A DNA stretch of 64,000 nucleotides from contig JAJEKV010000001.1 of assembly GCA_021234155.1 (NCBI GenBank), forward strand, positions 19,301,382-19,365,381, read 5' to 3'. Position numbers and translations under genes: made by a program. Origin of the DNA: Isoetes taiwanensis (Eukaryota > Streptophyta > Lycopodiopsida > Isoetales > Isoetaceae). Shown here piece after piece: positions 1 to 11,849 of this stretch; position 1 is the stretch's first letter; each line of letters starts with the position of its first letter. Under the pieces are notes generated by a model. It ran no database searches, had not been told where the DNA came from, and saw only the letters and a list, made by a program, of their open reading frames with translations.

Positions 1-870
1 AGTAATGTTAGTAAAATAGAAAATTTATTCATTATGTAGTGGTTTGAAAAAACAAATGGCCTTAAAGCTTGTAGGCATAACTAGAGCTCAAAAGTTTCAA
101 TGCGAGAACGTCACCCACTAGGCATACATGTAATTCAACTTAGTAACGCCAAAATTTGTCTGCAACAACTTTCATAGTATATAAAATATCAACATATCTA
201 TAATAGGCCAGCAAAGTTGACAAAAAAAATGCTGATGGTTTGAAATTCAAACCACCAAAACAAATATCTTAGGTCAAAACTTCATAGTGGAGCTGGCATA
301 ATTTAACCACCAATGAATAAATCGGGTCAATTTTGTAGTGTTACATAAGGAAAAGTTTATCTACGACAACTGGACATGAGCAAAAAATAATTATTGCATG
401 GTTGCTTGGTCTAATTAAATGGATACAAGGAAGATATGCCTACAACAGCCATAAGGAAATGACTGTGGGAAACTATATGGCCATAGACAAATGACTATAG
501 GGATATGATTGTAAGGAAAATCCTCAAATATACTTGGACGTAATCTCAAACTATATTTCTTATAGAATAAGACAGAAGTGCTCTGGGATGATCAAGTTTG
601 AAAATAAGGATGACGTGAATCGTGATCTATCTAATTTAATATGTGCATGGCATATAAGATTAATGGGCTTAAGGCCTGATATAAAGGTGGAAATCGTATG
701 TCCATAAATGATACAATCACAGAATTCAGCCTTGCATAAGGCTCACAAACTTCATATCTTGAATGCGACACCAATTGTCGACATCAAATATATCCAAAAA
801 GATGTGACATGATTAACTGCACTACGAGGCAATTTCTTTTTGCCAAAACTTACCTCCTAAAATTATGGAG
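1..870. repeat. Tandem duplication, copy A
   Basis: Non-coding sequence that reappears, diverged, at about 1112-2455. Shared stretches in the same order include the runs around 'aaacaaatg', 'cacccactaggcata', 'gatggtttgaaattcaaacc', 'gggcttaaggcctga' and 'aagatgtgacatgatta'. Both copies end in a 5' splice-like 'aggtaag' on the minus strand (here near 850), so the pair may derive from a duplicated transcribed region 3' of the F-box gene. That origin is inference. No ORF here looks real. Confidence 0.7.
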
Positions 871-1111
871 ACCAAATGCGGTCCTGTTTGCAAGTATATG
901 ACGAGGATATCAGAGAACTGTACTTAGACTAATAGCCAGATGCACAAAGACAAATGATAGTTTGGTAAATGTCAGGGGAGTGTCAGGTATCAGATATGGA
1001 TAAGAGCTGGTTTCCATGCAGCCAAAGAACACCTCGATTTTCAAGTGAAGAAGGTGTTAAAAAGGTAAAAGTATCTTGCACCTATATATCTACCATAATC
1101 TTAAGATAAGA

Positions 1112-2455
1112 TGTCTCATTCAATTCGTGATAGTAGTGTCTAATAGAACGTGCATTGATTCGAAAAAACAAATGCTCTTGAAGCTTGTACACATAACTAA
1201 GGCCCAAAGGTTTCGATGTGAGGATAGCACCCACTAGGATAGCACCCACTAGGCATAAATCTAACTGTCTACACGTTAATAATGCTAGGAACAACTTTCA
1301 TGGTATTAGGGCCTTTTCACACGACTGTCTTATTTAGAAGTGTTCAATAAGAGGATGCCACTTAAGGGGAAGTGGTTGAAGTTGTTTTCACACTATTAGA
1401 AATAAGACATGTCTTATTTAGGTACGGGTAGGTTTGGATAGATTTGGTAAGTGAAATGGAGTCTTATTTTATACTGGTGGACTTCTCCCGCCATAAAATA
1501 AGACACCATTTATTGACCAATCATATTCAAAATAAGAGGTGGTCTTACGATGGTTTTCACACTAGTGTTTGTTAGTGTCCGATTTGTATAAGACACCCTG
1601 TAGTGTGAAAACAACTTATATTCGTGTGTCTTATTTTTTGCTTTGGAGTCATAAATGATGGCTTATATGAAATGGGACAGCAAAGCATCATGTGAAAAGG
1701 CCCTTATTATATTCAACATATCCACAATGAGCCACAAAATTGACAAACAATGTTGATGGTTTGAAATTCAAACCACCAACAAATATCTTAGGCCAAAACT
1801 TCAATGGAATGGCATGTATTTTCAACCACCAATGAACAACTCAGGTCAGACTTTGTAATGTTATACGAAAAATGATTATTGCATGGTTGGTTGGTCAAGT
1901 TGAATTGGATGCAAGGAAGTTGCGCCGACAACACTTTCTAAACTTGCCATAAAGAAATGACTATGGGAAATTATATGAGTTATAAGAATAGAATAGAATA
2001 GAATAGAATAGATATTTTAACATCCATGAAGACAAAGAGGTCATGGGGCCATACAATCCTCAAATATACTTCAGAAAAATGGCTGCAAGGATATGAAAAT
2101 CCTCAAATATACTCCAGGAATCTCTAGCTAGGTAAGATTGGATAGATAGATCCATAGATAGCATCCTATAGGGGACGGAAGTGCTGGAGTGCTCAATTTT
2201 GAAGATAAGGATGAGGTGATCATCCATTTGTGAAAATGACACTAAAGCGTGCATGGCACATAAAAGGGCGAAAATCAATGGGCTTAAGGCCTGACATAAA
2301 GGTGAAAACAATGGTTTCAAAAATGATAAATCACAAAATTTTGCATAGCATGAAGCACAAAACTCCGTATCTTGAATGTGACAATACATCCAAGAAGATG
2401 TGACATGATTAGCTGGACTACAAGACAACTTTTTGTCAAAGCTTACCTTAGAAGA
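1112..2455. repeat. Tandem duplication, copy B, interrupted by a MITE
   Basis: Second copy of the 1-870 sequence, longer because a 395-bp MITE sits in it. Matching text stops at 1308 and resumes at 1704 ('ttatattcaacatat', compared with 'aaaatatcaacatat' in copy A). A (GAATA)n microsatellite lies at about 1985-2010. Confidence 0.7.
1309..1703. mobile_element. Tourist-like (PIF/Harbinger) MITE
   Basis: A 395-bp non-coding element whose ends are inverted repeats of GGGCCTTTTCACA. It is flanked on both sides by TTA (1306-1308 and 1704-1706), the 3-bp target duplication typical of PIF/Harbinger elements. The interior contains further partly inverted 'GTCTTATTT' motifs. It interrupts duplication copy B, and copy A shows the empty site, so it inserted after the duplication. 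It has no coding capacity and would need a transposase in trans. Confidence 0.85.
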
Positions 2456-2674
2456 TAGATCTGACGCCAGTAGTAAATGTGGTTACCAATATCCATTCCA
2501 AAAAAGATGTGACATGTTAGTGCAATACTGCATTCATAGCCATAAAAACACAATTTCTCTTGCCAATACATGCATAATGACCCACTTGGAGACAACACCA
2601 TTTAATATTATGATATTTATAACAAGTGGATACACAGGAGCTTCCTTTTGGATTTAGATAAATATTCCTAAGCA

Positions 2675-3586
2675 TTATAATTGCACCAATGAACTATTCA
2701 GCAAATGACCATTAGTCATGGAATTCCTCTTCATAATCCCTGCACATAAATGATGAAGTCTTCCTGAGTGCAATCTACAATTATCCAGAAAACTCTGGCT
2801 GGTCTCTTCACTTATCCAGGATTTTGATCCGTAAGCCAATGTTTGCTTTGAATCTACCAAAAAATGTTCATGGTTAGGGTCTGAATCTCTGCTACACTCC
2901 CTGTTGCACTGGAATGTATATCCTCCTAAGATGCATAAAAGGTTCCCTGTAATTGCACCAATGCAGTTTGAAAGGGGATTGGCCAGGTCTGGCAGAATAT
3001 CCCATCTATCTTTTTTAAAGTCATAAGCCTCTACAGAAGCCAATGCCAGACATTCTTCCCCTTGACCTCCAGCAACATAGATTCTGTCGCCTATCATCAT
3101 GCAAGCAAATCCAATTCGCGCAGTCTTCATACTGGAACATTTATCCCATTTTTTGAAACTTGCAGACAGATCTATCTTATATACATCATTTAAGAATCTG
3201 CCTGACCTAGGATTCAATCCTCCCAAAACATAAACAGTGTTATTATGAAATGCAAAACGGTTACTCTGAGGAAATCCTGAATCTAGACCTGGAACTGGGG
3301 GCAATGGCTCCCAGGAACTCGTTTTAGGGTTAAAAAGTGATAAACTAAAGGTAGATTTTGGGGCTGGAGATACCCTGAGATTGAGATTGAAAGCAGAGTC
3401 TTGTACTTGGCTATGGCGACATGAGAGGTCCCGGAAAGCGGCTCGCCAAGCCTTACTTACCACTGCGGATGATTGAATATCAAACCATGAAATGGAAGGA
3501 AGAATCTCAGTTAGGGCGAGCTCCGGCGGAAGCCCTGGGATAATGGAATCTGAAGAAAGGTCCGAAATTGCAACAGGGTCTTCCAT
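2675..3586 (-). CDS. F-box/kelch-repeat protein
   Basis: Intact 303-residue intronless ORF. Residues about 15-55 form an F-box (LPPELALTEILPSISWFDI, then VSKAWR), the part that binds SKP1 in an SCF ubiquitin ligase. At least three kelch-type blade segments follow, with GG turns: 'VYVLGG' near residue 120, 'IYVAGG' near 170 and 'LLCILGG' near 220. Kelch propellers usually recruit the substrate. At about 300 residues it is somewhat short for plant F-box/kelch proteins, and the last 60 residues no longer look like kelch blades. The upstream sequence (3590-3660) is GA-rich like a plant 5' leader. It is the only gene in the window that looks like an undamaged host gene. The substrate and pathway cannot be told from sequence. 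Confidence 0.85.
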   Translation of the reverse strand: MEDPVAISDLSSDSIIPGLPPELALTEILPSISWFDIQSSAVVSKAWRAAFRDLSCRHSQVQDSAFNLNLRVSPAPKSTFSLSLFNPKTSSWEPLPPVPGLDSGFPQSNRFAFHNNTVYVLGGLNPRSGRFLNDVYKIDLSASFKKWDKCSSMKTARIGFACMMIGDRIYVAGGQGEECLALASVEAYDFKKDRWDILPDLANPLSNCIGAITGNLLCILGGYTFQCNRECSRDSDPNHEHFLVDSKQTLAYGSKSWISEETSQSFLDNCRLHSGRLHHLCAGIMKRNSMTNGHLLNSSLVQL

Positions 3587-4290
3587 ATCTAAGAAGAAGA
3601 AAAGAAGAGAGAGAGAAAAAGAACCTTGAACTCAACTGCGAAAACTGAGAAGAAGAAACCGCTTATATGAGCGGATTATCTGTGCCTTTTGTCTGCCGGC
3701 CGAGTTCGATTCGATCCATCTTGGCGGCTGTCAGAAAAACGGAGTAAGAGTATTTTCTTACTACAAATTTTGATCCAATACGACCGTAACATTTGTTGGT
3801 CCACCAAGGGACATAAATAATATCTATCTTATCCGCTAAGTAGAATAGTAGGGAGATGATCTTGTCGGCGCAATTCCAACGGTGGTGATTCCATCCCGTA
3901 GAATAACCACTGGAACAACAAGGCACCAATAATGTTATAATTATTTCGTTTGGTATTTGGGGAGGGTATTTCACGCATGTTGCCTAGATTTGGTGGTGTA
4001 TTGTATGCAAAATCATAGTTGAAGTGATGTGGTTCTATGCATGGTACAAGAATGGAAGGATAAGGATGGACACCTCTTTCTTCTTTCGGCAGGGATCCGG
4101 GTGGGGCGGCCTTCCAGGCAAAGTTTCCAGCTGAAGCTGCTTCACTTCTTGAAATTAGAGGCCGGGCTGAGGAGTATTAGATCAGATAGGGCTGCTTGTT
4201 GGTGATAATACGGGGATGTGATCGCTGTTGGCAAGGCAAGGCAGTCTGGCAAGGCAAGGCCGGCAGCCTGGTTTGTAAAGAGGAGAGGTG
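3587..4290 (-). promoter_or_regulatory. Presumed 5' leader and upstream region of the F-box gene
   Basis: Directly upstream of the F-box start on the minus strand lies a purine-rich stretch (GAAGAAG and GAGAGAGA, 3590-3660), common in plant 5' UTRs. I see no decisive TATA box. The 'ggcaaggcaaggc' repeats at 4225-4260 are of unknown meaning. Confidence 0.3.
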
Positions 4291-4294
4291 GACT

Positions 4295-4330
4295 GTGAAT
4301 CGGCCTGGGCGGGCAGGCAAGCCGATTCAC
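4295..4330. repeat. Short inverted repeat (10-bp arms)
   Basis: Perfect arms GTGAATCGGC and GCCGATTCAC are separated by a 16-base G-rich loop, and a poly-A run follows at 4338. It could be a hairpin or the edge of a decayed insertion. No partner was found. Confidence 0.5.
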
Positions 4331-5900
4331 ACTTCAAAAAAAAAAAACTACTGGGAAAGGCCATGAACAACTATGTTACTAACCATAGTGGGAGCCTACT
4401 AGTAGGGCCAACAAACATAAATACCATCACAGAACTCCAAGGGGCACATCTCACTAGGACCAACCAACCAACACAAACGAGAAACAGACTATCAAACTGA
4501 GAATGCAAACTTGAAATGCCACATTAATACCAACCCAAGCAACCTTTAGGCATCATCTAGAATATGCAAAACTGGCAAAATGAATGAAAGAACGAAGCTA
4601 TAATCTCCACAAAAACACAATTCACACCATTTCAAATGAATTGATGACAGTTCTTAAAAAACAAATAGCTAAACACAAGCAAATAACCCAAACCTCCCAA
4701 AATCAAGTGCAAATGCTAAAGGCATTGAGCAACACCAAAAAACCCATACAACTTTCTGTGAGATTATCCAACCTCTATCCTTGCCAATAGAGACAAAGAC
4801 CACAAATGAAAGGCATGAAGGGATGCTACCTGAATTGTAAGATCAAAAGAGACATTTAACCTAATCGGTGCTTATGAAAGGACATGAAAAAGTTTCGACA
4901 AATGGAACGGGGATACTATCGACTACCTAGAGAGCACCAAATGATATAACAGACAACTTCGAGAGCAAGAAACAATGACAATTTTGAAAATGGATGCAAA
5001 GCATAGGAAGGCCAAACTAAAAGATTGCAAAGTCAAATATACAAAATGTCAAACGTCCAATGAAAGTTATCGTCAAGCACATGGCATCTCTTATGATAAC
5101 ATTGACCCAAGAAACTTCCAAAAATAATTCAAAGCCATCCAAGCCAAAAAAACAATAATTCAGGTAACAAGCTTAAGGAATAAGTAGGTAAGATGGAACA
5201 AATACCGTAAAAATACACTAACCGAGCTTGAGATTAAAGCATAGTTGAGAAGCAACAAACCAAACTCAAACCCATGTCCACAACAAGAAGATTAGAACTT
5301 GCTGATATCATTTGCTCAAGTTATTAGATTACTAATCAAAATCAAGGGATAATAAACCAACGAAGAAAGGAACAAATGCAAACGATTTAGAATGTAGGGC
5401 AAAATACAACAAGACACTCATAATAAACAAACTACAGATGGGCTAAAAATTAGAACACTACCTAATCTTTGCAAAAATGATTAGAACCAAGCACTATGTT
5501 GCAAGTACTTGATGGGACCAAAACTGCAAGCTTACATGTCAACAACAAAATTAAAGAGAACTTTAAATCCAATTGAAATGTCAAGGCCTTGAGAACACAA
5601 ACAATGGCAGGTAAGGTTACTATCCAAGGGAAATGCAAGGTTGTGCTTCGATAGTACCATCAGCCAACGCAAATGATACTAGGAAATATTGTGCTGATTC
5701 TTGCAGTAGACACATGAGGGTTAAATGGGAGTATACATGAATGTTAAAATGGGAATAAATAATACAAATGAATCCAAGAATCAAACTGGTCAAGAGGATC
5801 AAGAGGGTTTATCAAGAATGATGAACAAGCTGACGCGGGCTAAAATACTTTGTGCGCTGAAGAGCTGACAAAAATATGCACATGCAACTCAAGTATAAGA
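4331..5900. other. Intergenic, no gene recognised
   Basis: A-rich sequence on the plus strand with only short ORFs, none with a recognisable domain. Confidence 0.5.
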
Positions 5901-5904
5901 AAGA

Positions 5905-6035
5905 CAAGATAAGATAAGATAAGATAAGAATTTTTACGTCCACGGGAACCCAACGGGTTATGGGACGGCACATGCAAGGGCAATAGCCCATCTAAAACCC
6001 GGGCAAGGCAATGACTGTGTATTTGTTTCAAGTAC
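5905..6035 (-). mobile_element. Possible SINE/LINE-like 3' end with (TTATC)n tail
   Basis: Read on the minus strand, a GC-richer body (CCCGGGTTTTAGATGG, then GGGTTCCCGTGGACG) runs into TAAAAATTC and then several TTATC units. Simple-repeat tails of this kind mark target-primed retroposons. A similar tail (GGATGTTAAAATATC followed by TATTC repeats) occurs on the minus strand at about 1985-2035. No coding sequence is attached and the family is not identified. Confidence 0.35.
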
Positions 6036-6650
6036 TAGGTCTGATTTCACAAACTACAACTTTTACTTAAGTGAACATGAGTTGTCCACACAAAGAGAAC
6101 ATTCTGGTACAAATATATGATATATGCAGTGGGGAGCCTTGGTGTTCAATACACTGCATTGAGCAAACTGCTTATACCTAGTTTCATAGAATGGAATGTT
6201 GCCATTTCCGATTCACACCTAAAAAAGCCTCAACACAAGAGCCATGCTGCAAAACCATCTACCTAAACAAGCCTGCAATAGTCTAGATGAAATGCCAAGC
6301 ATATACTACTAGAATAAAGGGGAGTAAAACTCTGAATTTGCGAACATGTGCAATATCAAAGTACTGCATATACAACTTGATTACAATCAAAGGAAAGCTT
6401 AAAAAGATGATTAAGACATTAAGACGATTATCTAAAGAGAAGGACCACGCAGACATAGGAAAATCATGTAGGAAAAACTAGCAACTTTAAAAAACTGGGG
6501 AAGTTAAAATGAAAACTATATAATGCAAATATAAGAACACATGAGCAAAACTTAGAGTCCAGAACAAGTCCAAGGACAATGAAGCAAATCAGGTTGTGCC
6601 GACGTTAAAAATTTTTCCTTCCTTCCTTCCTTGTCAAAAATACATTAAGA
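6036..6650. other. Intergenic, no gene recognised
   Basis: No credible ORF. A (TTCC)n microsatellite lies at about 6608-6632, just before the gypsy relic. Confidence 0.5.
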
Positions 6651-6662
6651 AAGATAAGGAAA

Positions 6663-7083
6663 GTGAGGATTTTGAGTCAATTCAAGATTAGTGTGGATTT
6701 TCTAACATTGATCAAAATTGCTCCATCTTGTAGAAAACAAATGTTGAATCTAACCAAGGAGGATGAAGTAGCTCTCACAAATCATATTGAGGAGCATGTT
6801 TTGACCCAAGAGGAGTATGATCCAAGTGCTTTTACATGTGTGGCAAGGATTGGTAAGAAAGTCTTGACCAAAGCGTTGCTTGATGGAGGATCACCACTTA
6901 ATGTGATGCCTCATCACATTATGAGATTATGTGTTTTGGAGATTGACAAGAAAGCTCCAATGGTACTAAAATCCTTCTCTAATACTAAAATCAACCCTAT
7001 AGGCATTGTGAGTAATGTTCCAATTGATATTGAAGGCATTATAGTGGCTGCTAACTTTGTTGTGATGGCAGTTTCATCTTTTT
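6663..7083 (+). pseudogene. Ty3/gypsy retrotransposon aspartic protease fragment
   Basis: An open stretch of 140 codons resembles the gag-protease linker and retropepsin-like domain of plant Ty3/gypsy elements. It has 'FTCVARIGKKVLTKALLDGGS', where DGGS stands at the aspartic protease active site, then 'LNVMP' and a later 'GIVSNVPIDIEG' flap-like segment. No LTR, reverse transcriptase or integrase is attached. It stops abruptly at about 7083, where minus-strand LINE sequence begins, so it is a truncated relic. Confidence 0.6.
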
Positions 7084-8425
7084 AAGGGTCTCAAAGATTT
7101 CAGGAAGGTTAGGAACCTCAGTCCACTCATCTTCTATACTTTCATTAGGGGGGCCAACCAAATCAAATACTTCCTAAATCATACTATCATCTGCATTGGA
7201 ATTCTGGAAAAGCTCAGTATAAAACTTTTGAAAGGTCGAGGCAATGCTCCTCTCATCTGTGCAAATGGAGCCCTGATTTGATTCCAGCTGAGTAATCGAG
7301 TTATTGACCAATATGTTTCTGGCAACTCTAAAGAATAATTTGGAACTCTCGTGGTCCAGCTGGTTATACATTTTAATCTTACTCCTAAATGCCATACCTT
7401 TAATTGGATACTCTTCAAGGGTCTTAATCTGGACTTCGAACTGCTCTTCTTTCAGCTGAAAGATATCATCTCTGGGATTACTTTCAAGAAGAACTTTAAT
7501 GTCCTTAATTTGTTCTAGGAGACTCATTTTAGCAGCTTTCCTATCTTGTGCAAGCTTCTTTTCCCATTGTTTCACCCAGTCCTTAACGTTTTTCATCTTT
7601 TCATTAAAATTCCTCATGGATTGGTGCTGGCCAATTTTGGACAAGGAAATATAGAAGGACGTAAAATCTTGGCAGAAAGCCTTCATCTGGAGGAAAGAGG
7701 TATTAAATTTAAAGGGGTTGTTCTTCCCACTAGGTCCAGACCTCAATTCCTTAGTATCAAGGAAGTGAGGCTGATGGTATGAGATAGTACTGGCAATGTC
7801 ACCAGTAACAATACAATTATCCAACCAACCAGCAGAATTGTGGATATAAAACCTATCCAATACAGAAAGTTCTTTGGTCCCTTTTTTTATTACTCCAAGA
7901 GAATTTAGTGTTTGAAGAAGGAACATAAACCAAATCCAGATTATCCAGCCAGTCCTCCCAAGTGTACCTTTCATTCTTAGACATGTTAATCTTATTGCCC
8001 AATTTCATATCACAATGAGGAGTATTGTTGAAGTCTCCACTAACAATCCAAGTATCAACTAACCCATCCAAGTATCAATTTCAAACCACATAGGCTCCTT
8101 CTCATGGATGTTAGTAGAAGCATAAATTTTGATGAAGGCCACCTGACACCCTTTGATAATCAAAGTAACACACATCCATCTATTGGATGGGCTAATGTAG
8201 GTATTAACCAACTGTTGGTTATACCAGAAGGTGGCAAGACCACCTTTAGTACCATCTGCAGGAATATAGCAGGAAGCCATACTAGGCCTAATCCATTCAC
8301 CCAGATTAGCAGTGTCAAATTTTGGAAGTCTGTGCTCCTGGATCATAATAATGTCGGCCTTCATTCTCTAACTGAGGCAATAAACCTTCTTCTCTTGGTA
8401 GGCCCCTTAATGCCCCTCAAGTACT
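7084..8425 (-). pseudogene. L1-type LINE, 5' half (endonuclease to start of reverse transcriptase)
   Basis: Minus-strand relic of an L1-like ORF2. From 8425 leftwards: 'LRGIKGP' and 'ADIIMIQEHRL' (start of the apurinic endonuclease domain), 'KGGLATFWYN', 'WIVSGDFNNTP' (catalytic GDFN), then a long helical linker, ending at 'EIFETLKKM' near 7084, just where the fingers of the reverse transcriptase would start. It contains at least one frameshift (near 8060) and stops (near 8363 and at 7172-7174). The missing 3' half appears to be at 31128-31698 on the opposite strand. Confidence 0.75.
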
Positions 8426-8439
8426 AGGCCAAAATCCTC

Positions 8440-8784
8440 ATTAAAAAAGGGGGTCTTCGAATATGCTGTCCCGGGGGTTTCACCTAGGCATATGGGGATA
8501 CCTCATGTGCGTGCAAGGGGTCACCAGAAAACCCCTTGTATACGACTTTTGGAGGTCAAAAACCCCTACATACGTAAATAGGAAAACCCAGTTTCCCTCC
8601 TCCCTACCGTAGATATACGCCCGGACTATGTTACGTTTTATATACCCCTACCCGATCTTGTATTTGAGTTTGTCTACTTATCATGTATATTTAGATACCA
8701 TTTTAAATCTATATTTCAGAACCTTTGGTATTTCCAACGGACTCCATTCTTGTCTCAAAATTAACTAAACTCCTTTATATATTA
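8440..8784. repeat. MITE-like sequence, diverged relative of 23625-23871
   Basis: Shares with the MITE at 23625 the order: 'gggg' start, 'gtgcgtgcaaggggt', 'accccttgtatacg', then a 'gtccaaaaaccc'-like run. It also resembles the reverse complement of part of 28395-28640 (CCCGGGGGTTTCACC). Ends are not clear here. The remainder to 8784 is unassigned. Confidence 0.4.
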
Positions 8785-8812
8785 CTAGAAAAAGTGCCCA
8801 GCGTTGCTGGGC
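8785..8812 (-). mobile_element. Helitron 3' terminus (Helitron 3)
   Basis: Read on the minus strand, a 7-bp stem hairpin (GCCCAGC AAC GCTGGGC, 8796-8812) lies 7 bases before a terminal CTAG (8788-8785), followed by host T. This is the standard Helitron 3' end: a hairpin near CTRR, inserted between A and T. The same hairpin marks the two Helitrons inside the copia element. The 5' end (TC) would lie to the right, beyond the captured gene fragments, and I could not place it. Confidence 0.75.
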
Positions 8813-9450
8813 TTTTTGTCGAGCATAAGCTCAAAAATTAATAAAATGTGAATATATTTTACAAAAACCAAGTTTTGACAATGCCGAGTAAGAGAGGTGT
8901 GTTATTTAGAATGTTGCGCTAGAGTTGAGAAGATGTAGTGACCATTTTTAATGGTGGTGTTTGAGAGCAATGTTGCATGTCCCTTCATAGAAGACTTTTT
9001 TTTTTGGTGGGGGCGGGGGGGGAGGGGGTGGGGTTGTGTTGTGTGTGTGTGTTTAACATAAGCATTTATGTCAACTCTAATATGTTTGTTACTTGTGGAT
9101 GTATATGAAAGGTTATATGTGGCGCAATAAATACAAAAGCAATTGTCACCACCATACCTTTAAAATGCAAATTGCAAAATTGCTTAAATCATGTTATAGA
9201 AAAAGCCCATATAAGGGGAACATCAAAACTCCACCTTATCAACGAAATAGTAGCAACAATTTTATCAGCAATTGTAGAATAGAATGAGACAAATCTTATA
9301 TTTGGCCAAAGCATAAGTCATTTCTTTTTCAAAACACACCAAGGATTATTGGATTTCACTGTCAATGATGAAAGATAAGGCGCTACTTATACAAAGGCAG
9401 TTTTATACATTGCCCATGTCCTATTGAGCTGCACACAAGCAGGAAAGTTT
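8813..9450. other. Interior of Helitron 3, no gene recognised
   Basis: AT-rich DNA with a G-run (9008-9030) followed by a (GT)n stretch. No domain is recognised. Confidence 0.4.
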
Positions 9451-9451
9451 C

Positions 9452-10076
9452 CTACATGGCTTCGAAAGTTTGACCAATTCTGGTGGGAGCCACCCTATCA
9501 CAAGTTTCTGTCCTGATAGCACCTAAAGTGAACCGTTGCAGATCAAAAACTGGATTAGACTCCCAAATTATTCTATAAATGTGAAAGGAATAAATACTAT
9601 AATGCATAATGACCTCTTGAGTCTTCTCTTTTGAATCAAGTTCTATATTTCCAGAAGATATTGCCTCTTCATTTTTCTCTTGTTTGTTCAAAGATTCAGT
9701 CTCAGGAGTTTCATCAGGCTGTTCAACAGCAACCCAGTCATCAGCCAAACTCCCAGGGCTTTCACCATCCCAAGTTTCTTCTTTTTCACATGTTTGGGTG
9801 ATAGAAGTTGAAGATTCTCCTGATGTTTCTGATCCTCCCTAATGTCCAATTCTTTTACTTTCTCACTATCAGAAGAGTCCATCTCCATGCGAACAAGCTT
9901 TAAGCAACCTAGTATTCATGTATAACAGGCATCAGAATAAAAAACCTTAAGCTTAAAAGAAGCAAATACCTACTTTTCTGTATATCTTCTCTATGTGCTT
10001 TTGAAAACTACGGACGTCTGCTTCACGACAATAGGTCTCAATTAACGTATGGAGGGCTCCATCCGTCAATTCCACC
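9452..10076 (-). pseudogene. Lon protease gene fragment (two exons)
   Basis: Minus strand. Exon at about 10075-9974 encodes '[19 protein letters not shown]' and '[11 protein letters not shown]', the small helical part of the AAA+ module of organellar Lon proteases. It is bounded by AG and GT. The next exon (from about 9905) continues 'LKLVRMEMDSSDSE' and then the acidic, poorly conserved linker before the proteolytic domain. A frameshift near 9760 moves the reading to 'ADDWVAVEQPDETPE', and the protease domain is absent. Intact Lon degrades damaged proteins in mitochondria and plastids; this piece cannot. Its strand matches the Helitron 3' end at 8785, so capture is the likely origin (inference). 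Confidence 0.65.
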
Positions 10077-10139
10077 TAGTTATCATGGGCACGAGGAAGG
10101 TATTCAGGAAATATACACAACAAAAAAAGTGCTCAAATC

Positions 10140-10560
10140 CCCTAGAAAATCCCCCGTTGAGGAACCGGGGGACTCGAGAGCAATGGGTTGTTTTCTTTGC
10201 AATGGGGAATTTTTAAACAAGAGGGTATATCCCATAGGGGAAGATTAGTAGAAACAAGGGATTCTTGAAGAAAAAGAGTATATCCTAATGGGGGAAATTA
10301 GTAGCTAAGGAGGAAGATTAGTAGAAAGAGGGGATTCTTGAACAAAAAGGGTATACCTTAATGCGGGAAATTACTAGAAACAGGGGATTCCAAATGCACA
10401 TAGGGGTATTTTCAAGAAAAAGGGATTGGGTCAAAAGAGAACTTGCAAATGCATTGAGGTATTTTCAAAAAGAGGAGGACTGGTAAAAAAAAGGGGAATT
10501 ACCAAATAACAGAGGAATTGCAATAGATACCAGGGCATTTTTAAGCAAAATGGGGTTTTT
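10140..10560. repeat. Left subterminal repeat array of the CACTA-like element
   Basis: Irregular repeats of 'gggggatt', 'gggtatatcc' and 'ttcaagaaaaa'-type motifs, echoed in inverted orientation at 13340-13760. Such regions bind transposase in En/Spm elements. Confidence 0.55.
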
Positions 10561-11039
10561 TTTTTTTTTTGGAAAATAGTATTTTCAATTAAAAATAATT
10601 TTATGGTGAGGCGGAAAGAGTATCATCTTGCATACTCTAATTCTATCTAGCTAAGGTGGGGTACCGTCAATGGTGCCGTGTCCTTTTATGGCGTCAAAGA
10701 ATTTTTTCTTTGGTGCTAAGCAGAAAAAGGTTTTAACGGACTCCTGATTGGTGCAGCACGACCTCCACGTTGAAATGCTCTATTCTACCCAACGGCAAAC
10801 CCTAATCAAGAAAATGGCTATAGAAGAGCTGTTAAGGGTTCGGGAAATTCCGAGGAACCATTGTAAGCATCCGTTAAAATATTAAAAAAAACACCTTATT
10901 ATTAAGATAGTCGGATCCCCTTCCTTTTTTATTTTTGGGTTTACGGGGGAGATTTTGTTGGACGGAAAAAGAGCTGGAGCCAGGGGGAAATGACGGAAAT
11001 ATTTATGGTAGGCTAATTTTCGATTTTGCCATTAGGTAA

Positions 11040-11400
11040 AACGTTTTACGTTTAGGGTTTTTCTTTCTTGATGTTTTGGTGCAACGGCGGCAGCGGCAGA
11101 GATGGAGGAGATCGTCTCTATGATGAAGGGCGGCGCCGGATCTGATGCTGCTGAACTGCTCTTCTTCTATTCTTCCTCTTTTCCTTGTGGCTATGGAGGA
11201 AGAGGCGCGCCCTCCTTCTCTATCTCCATCGGTTTGGCTCAAGCCACGACTCTGCATTGCTCAATCGGACCTATCCAGATCGGCCCCCTTTTCCTGGGAT
11301 GCTGGATCTATCATCCATTTGTGATTTAATCGCCATATCTGGACTTGAGGTTAGGATTTTGGGGAAAATGTCTCGCTTAGGCTGCTGGGTTTCGTGATAT
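11040..11400 (+). other. Possible captured first exon or promoter piece
   Basis: A 'tttagggttttt' leader-like run is followed by an ATG (11102) opening 75 codons without a recognisable domain. It precedes the pirin exons and does not encode the pirin N-terminus, so it may be a separate captured exon that could make a chimeric transcript. Weakly supported. Confidence 0.25.
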
Positions 11401-11849
11401 GACTGATGGAATATTATGCACAGGTATTGGAGCTGCGGTATTGGAGCTGCGGAAAAAGATTAAGTGATCAGTTCTATTTCGATGCAGGGAGATCATTTAC
11501 AGGAGAATGAACTAAGTTGTGTACATTCAATAGGGTTCAAAGTTTAACTTTGTCGTTAGCTGAGCTAACGTTTTAACCGACCATTCAAAAATCTGCTTGG
11601 AGTTCCGAGGGTTCGAGTACATAAACATCTTATCCTTCTGTGGATATCTATGTTTCGTTTTCCTTCTGGACAGCTTTGAGGTATTTGTGTAGCTGTTTTG
11701 CAATTTTCATTATGGCTTATGTCGTTCTTCATTATGGCTTAATCTCTTCTGATCTTTATAGGCCATTTTGTTTGGACACAATAACATGGATTGTCAATTT
11801 AGTTTGGTACTGCTGTGTTGGAGCTGATATTGCATATTTTTTACCACAG

